NCBI GenBank assembly: GCA_964481425.1 | Contig: CAYZTM010000015.1 | Location: 33,507 to 97,506, forward strand | DNA from: MKUN01 sp964481425 | GTDB lineage: Bacteria > Bacteroidota > Bacteroidia > Chitinophagales > Chitinophagaceae | Length of the DNA: 64,000 bases | Reading direction: 5' to 3' | Part shown: piece after piece, positions 53,309 through 61,492 of the stretch | Layout of the letters: every line of letters starts with the position of its first letter | Numbering within the stretch: the first letter of the stretch is position 1 | Notes under the pieces: generated by a model | The model's database searches: none | The model's input: only the letters and a program-made list of their open reading frames with translations | What the model was told of the DNA's origin: nothing | Position numbers and translations under genes: made by a program

Positions 53309-54364
53309 ATGGAAGTAAATATTACCATCATTTCTGTATTGGTCGTAATATTTCTGTTTATTCCAGGATTTTTCTTCAAAAGATTTTACTATTCGGGGCA
53401 GTTTGCAAAGCAATTCCACTTAGGCTCTTTCGCTGAAAGATTTATCACGAGCTTATTTTGGGGAATGGTTGTGCAGTGTATTTCTATTATTATACTCGGA
53501 AATTTCGGGCATTGGCAGTACAACAATATTCGAAGTGATCTCAACCAATTTTATGGCGAATTGAAGAAAGAAAATTTGCCTGCTTGCTCTGGTAAGAGCT
53601 TTGATATATTTATCGGGTTTCTATTTTTTACATCATTTTTGGCTATGGTAATGGGGTTTTTGTCTCATAAAGTAGTTCGCCTATTTAGGCTCGATGTTTA
53701 CATACCAGCCTTGCGATTCTCTAATCAGTGGAACTACTACTTTAAAGGCGACTTGCACCATATGCGTGATGGTAGGAAAAAAGGTAAAGTAATTTCCACT
53801 ATAGTGGACGTGTTAGTAAGGCATGAAAAGGATGATAAAGAGAAAACTAGGTTGTATAGAGGTTTTTTGAATGATTATACTATATCTCACACCACAGGAG
53901 AGCTTGAAAACATTGTATTAAGCAAAGCGCTCAGATGGTCCTCAAGCGCTACACCTCCGGGATTTAAGCCGGTGCCGGGTGATAACCTTATTATATTGTA
54001 TAGTACTGTCTTAAACCTAAACGTTACATACAATACCCGGCATATAAAGATGTTTGATAGACTATTTGGCTTAGTAACGCTCGCGTGTTTTGCCACTCTA
54101 CCTTTTGTCGTCTTTTCAACTATATACTATTATTATGGAGAACTTCGATGGTGGCGAATTATATGTCTTTTGGTCATTCACCTTATAATGTGGCTTTTAA
54201 TTAGCACTTCTATATTCGGCCCATTTGCAGAGATTGAAAAGAAGAGAAAAAGTCCACAGAAATCGAAAGCAGCTCTCCCAATATATATGATAATTGCCAC
54301 CGCGGCCCTGTGCTTATTTGTCACTTTCCTGCTTTATAAGTTGTCTAATTTGTTAATCCTATAA
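53309..54364 (+). CDS. Multi-span membrane protein of unknown function
   Basis: A 351-residue protein with about six membrane spans, at ~8-25, 50-70, 92-115 and three near the C-terminus. A cytoplasmic middle (YRGFLNDYTISHTTGELENI) may be related to the DUF6338 group, though I am unsure. The N-terminus (LVVIFLFIPGFFFKRFYYSG) is typical of integral membrane proteins. It pairs with the 72-residue gene and ends before a terminator at 54429-54453. It is inside the transposon. Confidence 0.6.
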   Translation: MEVNITIISVLVVIFLFIPGFFFKRFYYSGQFAKQFHLGSFAERFITSLFWGMVVQCISIIILGNFGHWQYNNIRSDLNQFYGELKKENLPACSGKSFDIFIGFLFFTSFLAMVMGFLSHKVVRLFRLDVYIPALRFSNQWNYYFKGDLHHMRDGRKKGKVISTIVDVLVRHEKDDKEKTRLYRGFLNDYTISHTTGELENIVLSKALRWSSSATPPGFKPVPGDNLIILYSTVLNLNVTYNTRHIKMFDRLFGLVTLACFATLPFVVFSTIYYYYGELRWWRIICLLVIHLIMWLLISTSIFGPFAEIEKKRKSPQKSKAALPIYMIIATAALCLFVTFLLYKLSNLLIL

Positions 54365-54428
54365 TGACTAGCCAATGCACTAGTCCGTCAAAATTCCCCC
54401 AAAAACTGTCCAAAGACGAGTAAAAAAC

Positions 54429-54453
54429 AATGCCCCACGATAGGTGGGGCATT
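54429..54453. terminator. Hairpin terminator downstream of the membrane-protein gene
   Basis: AATGCCCCAC pairs with GTGGGGCATT around GATAG, followed by TTTTCATTTTTT. It ends the + transcript, and possibly also the convergent 54559 gene. Confidence 0.8.
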
Positions 54454-54558
54454 TTCATTTTTTATATCACAAGCAATTGAAAGCGCTAAGTATTATTGAG
54501 CGACATCAAATGCAATTATACATAAATAATGCCAATAAAAGTTACTTTACTATAGTTT

Positions 54559-55824
54559 TTAACTATCCCCCCCTAAAGATTCTGCTAATCGTTGGCTAAG
54601 TGACTTTTGTACGATAGCCTGAACCAGCGGATTCATATTCTTCAACTGTACAATGTTTTGAAATTGAAATATGCCGGCCTGAGCGATGAATTTACCAATA
54701 AATTCATCGGCAAATGAGGAAGATATTATACCAACTCCGGAAAAGTCAACTATTATTTGCTTTCGACTTTCATTATATATATTATATATTTCGTGTCTCA
54801 TTCTTTCGCCAGATTGACGAGTACCTGTGCCAGAGCTTTGGTCAACGATTTTATAAATTATTCTACTGTATTCGTCTTCTAAACTCTCAACATATAGATT
54901 AACCATTTCATAAGCCCCTAAAGCCTTATTCATTGATATTTCCGTTTTAACCTTTAGTTGAAAATTTACAGAGGTGGATTGGTTTTCTGAACTTAACATG
55001 ATGATATCTTTATAAGCTCGTACCTCTTTTTGCGAATTCCGAAATGCTAACCCGCCGTACCCGGATACGATTAATAACTGCCCATCATTTTGTGAGATAA
55101 TATTATAGAGCCCCCACATACCATTTCCTTGTCCTATCCTTTTATCTCTTGTTACTCCAGCCTGTATGGAAAGAGATATTGCATCGGTGGCGTTTTTAGG
55201 CCGATATTGGCTATTCCGCAATGATTCATAAATTCCAATACCATAATCAAAAATGCAAACACTTATCTGTTTGGTTGATTTATGAACCTGAACCATCACG
55301 AAGCCCACATTTTGTTGGGAGTGTTGAATGACATTATCCATTATTTCATTCAGGCCCCATGTACAAGCATCTAAAACACCTTTTTCACAATCTATTACCT
55401 TTCTTAAGCTTGCTATGAAACCATCTACTAAAACCTGCACATCTCTAGAGTTTTCAAATTTCCAAATTCGGTCTAGAAAACTAATTTTTATATCTGGCCC
55501 AAACTCTCCAATAGTTTCAGGCTTAATAAAATGCAGCCGTTTCAAGTATGTTGATGAGCCCTTAAATTCAAATTCTACATTATGTTTTTCTTTAAAGTAA
55601 TGAATATAACCTGCAATAGGCACTACTGGATATGGGTAGACTAGACCTACATTTGTCAAATCTAAGATGATTTTATTGTGTTTAAATTTATAGTGAAGAC
55701 GCTTAAGCGAATTCATAAACTCCGGAATAATCTTTTGCTTAGTTAGATTATCGAGAAAAATTGTATTGCCGCTTATACGAGAATAATCGTTTCTGAAATA
55801 ATGTGTGTGCCGTCTTGGTCTCAT
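54559..55824 (-). CDS. STAS-like / HATPase / STAS-like (DUF4325) protein
   Basis: A 421-residue soluble protein. Residues 1-110 are a STAS-like fold (IILDLTNVGLVYPYPVVPI). Residues ~150-250 are a GHKL ATPase with N-box WGLNEIMDNVIQHS (E160, N164), G1 IFDYGIGI (191-198) and G2 GNGMWGLYNI (233-242). The last ~75 residues (ADFSGVGIISSSFADEFIGKF-like) match the STAS-like DUF4325 domain. DUF4325 with a HATPase is typical of predicted conflict or signalling proteins, often in anti-sigma or anti-phage contexts. It sits alone before the transposase gene on the same strand. Function is inferred only. Confidence 0.75.
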   Translation of the reverse strand: MRPRRHTHYFRNDYSRISGNTIFLDNLTKQKIIPEFMNSLKRLHYKFKHNKIILDLTNVGLVYPYPVVPIAGYIHYFKEKHNVEFEFKGSSTYLKRLHFIKPETIGEFGPDIKISFLDRIWKFENSRDVQVLVDGFIASLRKVIDCEKGVLDACTWGLNEIMDNVIQHSQQNVGFVMVQVHKSTKQISVCIFDYGIGIYESLRNSQYRPKNATDAISLSIQAGVTRDKRIGQGNGMWGLYNIISQNDGQLLIVSGYGGLAFRNSQKEVRAYKDIIMLSSENQSTSVNFQLKVKTEISMNKALGAYEMVNLYVESLEDEYSRIIYKIVDQSSGTGTRQSGERMRHEIYNIYNESRKQIIVDFSGVGIISSSFADEFIGKFIAQAGIFQFQNIVQLKNMNPLVQAIVQKSLSQRLAESLGGDS

Positions 55825-55904
55825 AGATGGATGTAGAATATTGGAGTTAATAAAGATACAAAATACCCAATTTGATGTACGGCAATAAATGTGTATGATT
55901 GTTA

Positions 55905-56921
55905 TTAGAAACTGCCTATCAATTTCTTGTATCTTAGCCGTCTATCATTACTCTGTGCCAATGCCAGTTCAAACTTCTCACAATCCTCAATCTTCCGCTC
56001 ATTATACCGAAATCCAAACTCCCCGCAATAACGCAGTACATGTTTGTGACTGATGTAGTAGTACGTCCCACGGATGGTATTCTTTAGCTGGGCCCAGAAG
56101 CCCTCTATGCTGTTGGTGTAGTATTTTCCCTTTTTGACAAAGTAGTTATTGAGTGCGTCGTACTTTCTGGGACGACCCGGCTTTCGTTTCCCGTCAGGCT
56201 TATGAGTTTCGTGGTTCCCTTTGACCATGATGTGCCTTTTATGCTCCTCCTTGAAGTTTAAGTATGCCGTATGAGAGTCAGTCACCACAAAAGCATCGGG
56301 CGCTACATTGTTGACGATAGCATCCCGTAGCGGTCTCTGTGCCCGGCTATTTGGCACCTGCTGCATTATCAGCCTGCCGCCTCTTTGCAACAGGCCTATG
56401 ATGACCACCTTGCCCTTACCATCCTGAGACCCTTTTATTCGTTTGTTGCGGTGCTTATTACGCTCCTTTCCGCCTATATAGGTTTCGTCTACCTCCACAA
56501 TCCCGGATAACTTTTCCTCCCGCCTGTCCTGCATGGATTCCCGTATACGGTGCAGGATGAACCAAGATGTCTTCTGAGTGATCCCCAGATTGCGTGATAA
56601 TTGAAGGGAGCTGATACCGCGTTTGTGAATGGTCATGTAATAGTAAGCCCGAAACCAGATAACAAGGCTAATCTTGGCACATTCGAAAATGCTGCCGGTC
56701 AGCACTGTGTACTTTTTGTTGCAGGCCTTGCAGAGGAAATCCTTGTAGCCTGCAAGTTCAGGGTGTTTCAACCGTGTTTTTGTCCGGTAGTGGTGTTCGC
56801 TGCCGCAGTGGGGGCATAGCGGCGTTCCGTTCCATCTTAAATTTTCGAGGTATTGCGCGCAGGCTAACTCGTTGGAGAATTGCTTTTCAAAGTCAAGCTG
56901 ACTCTTAAATTTTGGTAACAT
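55905..56921 (-). CDS. IS1595/ISXO2-like transposase
   Basis: A 338-residue transposase. The N-terminal zinc ribbon has C36, C39, C64 and C67 (PLCPHCG, CKACNKKY). Next are a helix-turn-helix region, the first catalytic aspartate D145 in VEVDETYIGG, and the second, D215, in VVTDSHTAYLNF. The third region SIEGFWAQLKNTIRG has the invariant glutamate/asparagine-lysine area of this family. It is complete with no frameshift. It belongs to the transposon bounded at 49529 and 57896; the IRs match the family's 8-base duplication rule. Confidence 0.92.
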   Translation of the reverse strand: MLPKFKSQLDFEKQFSNELACAQYLENLRWNGTPLCPHCGSEHHYRTKTRLKHPELAGYKDFLCKACNKKYTVLTGSIFECAKISLVIWFRAYYYMTIHKRGISSLQLSRNLGITQKTSWFILHRIRESMQDRREEKLSGIVEVDETYIGGKERNKHRNKRIKGSQDGKGKVVIIGLLQRGGRLIMQQVPNSRAQRPLRDAIVNNVAPDAFVVTDSHTAYLNFKEEHKRHIMVKGNHETHKPDGKRKPGRPRKYDALNNYFVKKGKYYTNSIEGFWAQLKNTIRGTYYYISHKHVLRYCGEFGFRYNERKIEDCEKFELALAQSNDRRLRYKKLIGSF

Positions 56922-57110
56922 AAATCCGGTCTTTTTGCTCTTATGCTCATCATTTTTCTACTACTATCCTTTCTACAGGTGGTAATATGCAAACGGTGTG
57001 CCAGAGGGTGAAAAATATTTATTGAGGGCAAAAATATTTTCACGCTCACCCATCAGGCCTACTGATTGTTAGGCAACATTTGTAGTACTACAAGAATCAC
57101 TTAATTTTTG

Positions 57111-57725
57111 TTAGAGTTTCGGCACGTTCTTCAGTGCCTTCTGTGCTTTTTTAAACGGATATCTTCCTTTGTAGGCCAAGAACTCTGCATAGTACGGAAT
57201 GCTCGAGTTGGAGAGTGCATGTTCGCTTTCTTTCATTATTAATCCAAATGCCAAAAGAAAACAGCCAACAATGCCTTGGAGGATGTATTTGGAAGGATAG
57301 TTTTTAGGCTTTCGCAAGTAACGGGAGGGGGTAAGAAAGGTCTCCATGTGCTGGGTAACATATACGCCCAAGGCTAAAGAATCTGCAATTAGTTCGTCAA
57401 AATCCTCTGATAGGTGTAACCGTTCACACACATAAGCGATTACATTATCGGATGTGAATTTGTCTTCTGTATAATGGTACTGGGGGGTAGGCAAAAGGGC
57501 ATACGGGGCAATATCCCGGACTTTAGCCGTAAATGAAAATGATTTGATGTAGCGATGCGCATAAGCTTGTATCTCGGACACTTTGCTTTGTGCAATTTGT
57601 CTTTTTAATGCCTCTCTTTGCGCTTCGGCCTGTTTGGGGATGCTGAAATACTCCTGTACAATTTCCGGGGGAATAGGCCGGTGTCTTTTGATATACGCTT
57701 TCATAAGGCCCTCCAGTTTAAGCAT
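57111..57725 (-). CDS. Protein of unknown function next to the right transposon end
   Basis: A 204-residue protein. It begins MLKLEGLMKAYIKRHRPIPP, has a helical soluble part and one possible hydrophobic segment near the C-terminus (LQGIVGCFLLAFGLIM). No family was recognised. The start at 57725 is the first ATG. The frame is open to a TTG at 57788, adding 21 residues. It is the cargo gene nearest the right inverted repeat and may be a resolvase-like helper or a defence protein, but nothing supports either specifically. Confidence 0.55.
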   Translation of the reverse strand: MLKLEGLMKAYIKRHRPIPPEIVQEYFSIPKQAEAQREALKRQIAQSKVSEIQAYAHRYIKSFSFTAKVRDIAPYALLPTPQYHYTEDKFTSDNVIAYVCERLHLSEDFDELIADSLALGVYVTQHMETFLTPSRYLRKPKNYPSKYILQGIVGCFLLAFGLIMKESEHALSNSSIPYYAEFLAYKGRYPFKKAQKALKNVPKL

Positions 57726-57873
57726 CCGGAGCACATCTGGTGGAGAAAGTACAAGCGTAATAGTATATGGCGCGAAATTGTCTGACAAGTGATAGATTTA
57801 TGTTCTAAAATAATCACTTTAAACAAATCTGCCAAGTGGCCAAAACGTAAGCTATTGTATTCTAACACAATTC

Positions 57874-57896
57874 CTCCCATTTTGTATATAGTTCCC
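57874..57896 (-). repeat. Right terminal inverted repeat
   Basis: Reverse complement GGGAACTATATACAAAATGG at its outer end, pairing with 49529-49551 at 22 of 23 positions. Confidence 0.85.
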
Positions 57897-57904
57897 GAAA
57901 TAAC
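57897..57904 (+). repeat. Right target-site duplication GAAATAAC
   Basis: Touches the outer edge of the right inverted repeat and matches 49521-49528 exactly. Confidence 0.8.
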
Positions 57905-57934
57905 TAAATTCAACATCTAAATAAGCAGCAAGCA

Positions 57935-58675
57935 ATGAGCATATGGTATTCATACAAAGGTGTGCCCTACACCGGTCCCTGCCCGCCTTACTACGAGCTG
58001 AAGGGCCTGCCCTGGTACGATAAGCTCAGTGCCGATATACCGCAGGTACGCGCCAAAGTGCTGCAACTGTTGGAGCAGAAGAACATAGACCTGAAGACCT
58101 ATTTCAACACCGGCATCGTTGAGGGCGGCGGCTGGGATGCCCGGGGCTTCCTCTCCTGGGGCAGGGTGGATAAACTATTAGAGAGCGAAACCGGGCGCGA
58201 GGTGTTTGCGTACTTTAAAGATATACCGGGCATCGTGCTGCTGTCTGTGAGCGTGCTGAAACCGCACACGCATGTGAAGGCGCACAATGGCGATACCGAT
58301 GGCACCTACAGGTTGCACCTGCCCATATACATACCCACAGGCCTGCCGGAATGCGGCCTGAGGGTGGGGGGCATAGACAAGCCTTGGGAGGAGGATAAGA
58401 TAACCGTATTCAGCGATGCCAATATGCACGAGGCATGGAACCAGTCGGGGCAGACGCGTATAGTGCTGATAGCCGATGTGGTGCGCGAGGACCTGCTGGA
58501 CAAGCAAAGCACCATATGCGTGAATGTGCTGGCCCTGCTGCTGATGCATAAGATATACGCAAGCTTCAGCAGCAAGTCGCCCTCCAAATGGCTGATGTGG
58601 CTGATGGTGCATGTGGGCATCAATGTATTGAAGGCGGGCATATGGCTGTACTGGCCCTTCCGCAAACGAGTATGA
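57935..58675 (+). CDS. Aspartyl/asparaginyl beta-hydroxylase-domain protein
   Basis: A 246-residue Fe(II)/2-oxoglutarate-type protein. KPHTHVKAHNGDTDGTYRLHL holds the iron-binding histidine with the substrate/co-substrate arginine, and ANMHEAWNQSGQTRIVL holds the second histidine and 2-oxoglutarate arginine. This matches the bacterial AspH-like group, whose substrates are largely unknown. The C-terminus has a hydrophobic segment. The start is 30 bases from the transposon edge, so the insertion may have replaced its promoter. Its TGA overlaps the cytochrome b start by 4 bases. Confidence 0.85.
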   Translation: MSIWYSYKGVPYTGPCPPYYELKGLPWYDKLSADIPQVRAKVLQLLEQKNIDLKTYFNTGIVEGGGWDARGFLSWGRVDKLLESETGREVFAYFKDIPGIVLLSVSVLKPHTHVKAHNGDTDGTYRLHLPIYIPTGLPECGLRVGGIDKPWEEDKITVFSDANMHEAWNQSGQTRIVLIADVVREDLLDKQSTICVNVLALLLMHKIYASFSSKSPSKWLMWLMVHVGINVLKAGIWLYWPFRKRV

Positions 58676-59358
58676 AGAAGATCGTTAAAAAGCACCGCTT
58701 AGCCACGCGCTGGTTCCACTGGGTCAACTTCCCGGTGCTGGCCATCATGATATGGAGCGGCCTGCTGATCTACTGGGCCAACGGGGTCTATCGCCTCGGC
58801 TGGCGTGATACTACGCTGCTGAAATTCTTCCCGCATTCCTTTTACGATGCGCTGCATATACCGCACCATTTGGCCGAGGGCATGGCCTTCCATTTCTTTT
58901 TCATGTGGTTCTTCTTCCTCAACGGGCTGCTGTATGTGTTGTACACGATCTTCAGCGGTGAGTGGCGCTACCTGCTGCCTAATAAGCATTCGTTCAAAGA
59001 GGCCTGGCAGGTGCTGCTGCACGACCTGCATATGCGTAAGGAGCTGCCGCCGCAGGGCAAGTACAATGCCGCGCAGCGGGTGGCCTATACGGCCATCATC
59101 GTTATGGGCATGGGCTCGCTTATCACGGGCCTGTCCATCTACAAGCCGGTACAGTTCGGCTGGCTCTGTAATCTTTGCGGGGGCTATGCGGCTGCGCGGC
59201 TGGAGCATTTTATACTGACCATTGGCTATGTGCTGTTCTTCCTCATTCACATAGTGCAGGTGATACTGGCGGGCTGGGCCAACTTCAGGGGCATGGTGAC
59301 CGGCTTTGATGTGGAGGAGGACGCCGGTATACAGGAACCGCAAAACGAAAAACCATGA
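58672..59358 (+). CDS. Cytochrome b / ferric-reductase-like membrane protein
   Basis: A 228-residue four- or five-helix membrane protein. Histidines in WFHWVNFPVLAIMIWSG, IPHHLAEGMAFHFFFMW and FLIHIVQVILAGWAN are placed to ligand haem. It resembles the cytochrome-b561/MsrQ-like electron-transfer partner of molybdopterin oxidoreductases. The start is fixed by the ATGA overlap with the preceding gene. It overlaps the downstream oxidoreductase gene by 4 bases, so the two form a complex operon. Confidence 0.88.
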   Translation: MKKIVKKHRLATRWFHWVNFPVLAIMIWSGLLIYWANGVYRLGWRDTTLLKFFPHSFYDALHIPHHLAEGMAFHFFFMWFFFLNGLLYVLYTIFSGEWRYLLPNKHSFKEAWQVLLHDLHMRKELPPQGKYNAAQRVAYTAIIVMGMGSLITGLSIYKPVQFGWLCNLCGGYAAARLEHFILTIGYVLFFLIHIVQVILAGWANFRGMVTGFDVEEDAGIQEPQNEKP

Positions 59359-60119
59359 GCAGGAAGCCGAAACAGAAGAAAGTGCTCAGTATAGAGCAGC
59401 AGGTACGCAGGCGAACGATAAGGGCCTTCGTGCTCTTCATCCTACTGATGGGCGGGGGCTGGCTGCTCTTTATGAGGCTGTATAACGAACAGCGCGAGGA
59501 CGGTTTGCAGGCGACACTACGCAAAGGGCTGCGGCTGAATGAAAAGCTGTTCAGTCCCGGGCGCGGCAGCAAGCGTGTAGCGAAGCCCTACCCGGTATCG
59601 GATGCGGCAAGTCCCGTGCGGGTAAATGGCGATATAGGCACAAAGGGCAAACCCGATATGGTCACCTGGCGGCTGAAGGTGGTGCGCGGAGCGGGCGATA
59701 CCCTGCAACTAACACTGGACGATATAAAACGCCTGCCGAAGACCAGCGTGGTCTTCGACTTCAAATGTATAGAAGGCTGGGACCAGGTAACGCACTGGTC
59801 AGGGGTGCGCTTCAGCGACTTCCTCAAGGCCTACCACCTCGATGCCGAAAAGCTGAAGGCCTATGCCGGCCTGCAGACCCCCGATAAACAATATTATGTG
59901 GGCATAGACATGGCCAGCATGCTGCAACCGCAAACCATACTCTGCTACGAGGTGAACGGGAAGCCGCTGCCGCCGGAGCAGGGTTATCCCTTAAGGCTCA
60001 TCATACCGGTGAAGTATGGCATCAAGCACCTGAAGCGTATCGGCACGCTCTACTTCAGCGATACAAAGCCACCCGACTACTGGGCCGAGCGGGGTTATGA
60101 TTATTATGCGGGATTGTAA
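59355..60119 (+). CDS. Membrane-anchored sulfite-oxidase-type molybdopterin oxidoreductase
   Basis: A 254-residue protein. An N-terminal membrane anchor (FVLFILLMGGGWLLFM) is followed by an exported domain of the sulfite-oxidase/MsrP fold, with the molybdenum-ligating cysteine C138 in VVFDFKCIEGWDQVTHWSG. Other conserved segments are QYYVGIDMA and EVNGKPLPPEQGYPLRLIIP. It pairs with the cytochrome b just upstream by a 4-base overlap, as in MsrPQ, but it lacks a Tat signal and is anchored instead. The substrate (methionine sulfoxide or another oxidised compound) is unknown. Confidence 0.88.
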   Translation: MSRKPKQKKVLSIEQQVRRRTIRAFVLFILLMGGGWLLFMRLYNEQREDGLQATLRKGLRLNEKLFSPGRGSKRVAKPYPVSDAASPVRVNGDIGTKGKPDMVTWRLKVVRGAGDTLQLTLDDIKRLPKTSVVFDFKCIEGWDQVTHWSGVRFSDFLKAYHLDAEKLKAYAGLQTPDKQYYVGIDMASMLQPQTILCYEVNGKPLPPEQGYPLRLIIPVKYGIKHLKRIGTLYFSDTKPPDYWAERGYDYYAGL

Positions 60120-60120
60120 G

Positions 60121-60954
60121 TTATCCTTCCAGCTTAATGCCGGTCTTGGTGAGTGATATCCTGTGCTGCCTGTACAGTGCGCCCACGGCCATCTTGAAGG
60201 TCTTCTTGCTCATACCGAAATTAGCATAGATCTCTTCTGGGTCGGACTTATCGTGAAAGGGGAGGTAGCCATCGTTCTCCTGCAGCATGCTCAGTATCTT
60301 CTGCTCCTCCGGGCCCACCTTGCCATAGCCGGGCTTGCCGGGTACTACGTCTATCTTATGGTCGGGGCGTATCTTCTTGATGAAGCCTTCGAGGCGCTCA
60401 CCTACCCGGAGCTCGCGGTACAGCTCGTTGTAATGGATGAGGCCGATGTGTTTACTGTTGATGATGACCTCGTAGCCTATCTCCGTTTCGCGGTAGATGA
60501 GCAGTTGCACTATGTCGCGCTCCTGTACAGTAAGCTCATCGTTGCTGAGGTAAGGCCATATCTTCTCGGTAGCAGTAACGCGGCCGGTGCGCTCATCGAT
60601 ATAGATATAAACAGGGTAGGTTTCGCCCACGTACATGCGGGATACCTGCTGGGACAGGGGCACGAAAATGTCTTTCATGATGCCCCAGCGCAGGAAGGCC
60701 CCGTGCTCGGTAGTGCTTACCACCTCGAGCATCACTATATCGCCCACTACGCCGAGGGGATGATCGGTAGTGGCTATGAGGCGGTTCTCATTGTCGTGGT
60801 ACACGAAGACGGTGATCTCGTCGCCATCGTTGAGGGTATCGGGCACATAGCGTTTGGGCAACAGTATCTCCGTACCATCGCCACCATCGAGGTACACCCC
60901 GAAATCCACATGCTTGATGACCTTTAATGTATTATACCTGCCAACCTGTACCAT
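60121..60954 (-). CDS. cvfB: CvfB-like S1 RNA-binding protein
   Basis: A 277-residue cytosolic protein with about three S1-type OB-fold domains (KHVDFGVYLDGGDGTEILLP, VSTTEHGAFLRWGIMKDIFVP) and a C-terminal winged helix (FGMSKKTFKMAVGALYRQHRI). The arrangement is that of CvfB/YitL, first described in Staphylococcus as a regulator of virulence and RNA-binding protein. Its exact target is not established in Bacteroidota. It is convergent with the molybdopterin gene, with one base between stops. Confidence 0.85.
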   Translation of the reverse strand: MVQVGRYNTLKVIKHVDFGVYLDGGDGTEILLPKRYVPDTLNDGDEITVFVYHDNENRLIATTDHPLGVVGDIVMLEVVSTTEHGAFLRWGIMKDIFVPLSQQVSRMYVGETYPVYIYIDERTGRVTATEKIWPYLSNDELTVQERDIVQLLIYRETEIGYEVIINSKHIGLIHYNELYRELRVGERLEGFIKKIRPDHKIDVVPGKPGYGKVGPEEQKILSMLQENDGYLPFHDKSDPEEIYANFGMSKKTFKMAVGALYRQHRISLTKTGIKLEG

Positions 60955-60990
60955 TACGCTTATTGAAAGACGGTGGCAAAGGTAATCGTT

Positions 60991-61401
60991 TTAGAGCGTC
61001 CCCTTGTTTTTTATTACCGCTATGGTGAGCAGGAAAGCGGACTCTTCGGTAGCGGTGATGCTATAGGGTATCTCGCCGTGCAGGGCCGCTACCTGCCGCT
61101 CCCCGATATCGAGTGTGCCGAGGCCCGATGTTACCAGTGCATGGCCCTGCAATACCTGCAGGCTTATGGTGCCGCTGGTAGTGTTGCCGGGCATGTTGGC
61201 GTTCTTGTGAAAAACGGCAAGTACAATGCGCATATTCTCGGTCTTAAAGAGGGTTATTGCATTGCGGTCGTTCTTCTGCCAGGCGTCTTCGTCTTTCAGT
61301 TGCTGTATGTACTGGTCGAGGTCGATACCTATAAGGGATGCATCGATCAGCCTGCTGCCCTCGGGGCGGTTGGCTGTGGCGTCATTATATTTTTCCTGCA
61401 T
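60991..61401 (-). CDS. Small cupin-like protein
   Basis: A 136-residue protein with a double-stranded beta-helix pattern (AVFHKNANMPGNTTSGTISL, QVLQGHALVTSG, VAALHGEIPYSI). The start MQEKYNDATANRPEG at 61401 gives a normal N-terminus. The frame runs open to 61440. Only some of the cupin metal-binding histidines are present, so metal binding is uncertain. The function is unknown. It lies on the same strand as cvfB, 36 bases apart, and is possibly co-transcribed. Confidence 0.65.
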   Translation of the reverse strand: MQEKYNDATANRPEGSRLIDASLIGIDLDQYIQQLKDEDAWQKNDRNAITLFKTENMRIVLAVFHKNANMPGNTTSGTISLQVLQGHALVTSGLGTLDIGERQVAALHGEIPYSITATEESAFLLTIAVIKNKGTL

Positions 61402-61492
61402 GGCCGTTGAGTTTTTATAAACATTATTGTTGCAAAACAACTATGCCATGAACAGCAGGGTCCATGGCATAGGTAAATTATATATCGGTAAG

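Larger units (their letters stand above)
49529..57896. mobile_element. 8.4 kb IS1595-type transposon with passenger genes
   Basis: The element is bounded by 23-base terminal inverted repeats (22/23 match) and by an 8-base direct repeat GAAATAAC touching both ends. An intact IS1595/ISXO2-like transposase (55905-56921) is inside. The IS1595 family is known to make 8-base target duplications and to include members with passenger genes, so the transposase and the boundaries agree. Cargo: two tiny lysine-rich genes and a Clp-fold protease, a secreted protein and two lipoproteins, a small gene with a membrane protein, an STAS-HATPase-STAS-like protein and a 205-residue unknown. Removing it and one GAAATAAC rejoins AACAG-GAAATAAC-TAAATTC, ahead of the gene at 57935. 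Confidence 0.85.

Noticed and set aside
54500..55000. Second transposase or passenger terminus near the STAS-HATPase gene
   Set aside because: No other terminal repeat or transposase fragment was seen. One pair of ends explains the whole block.
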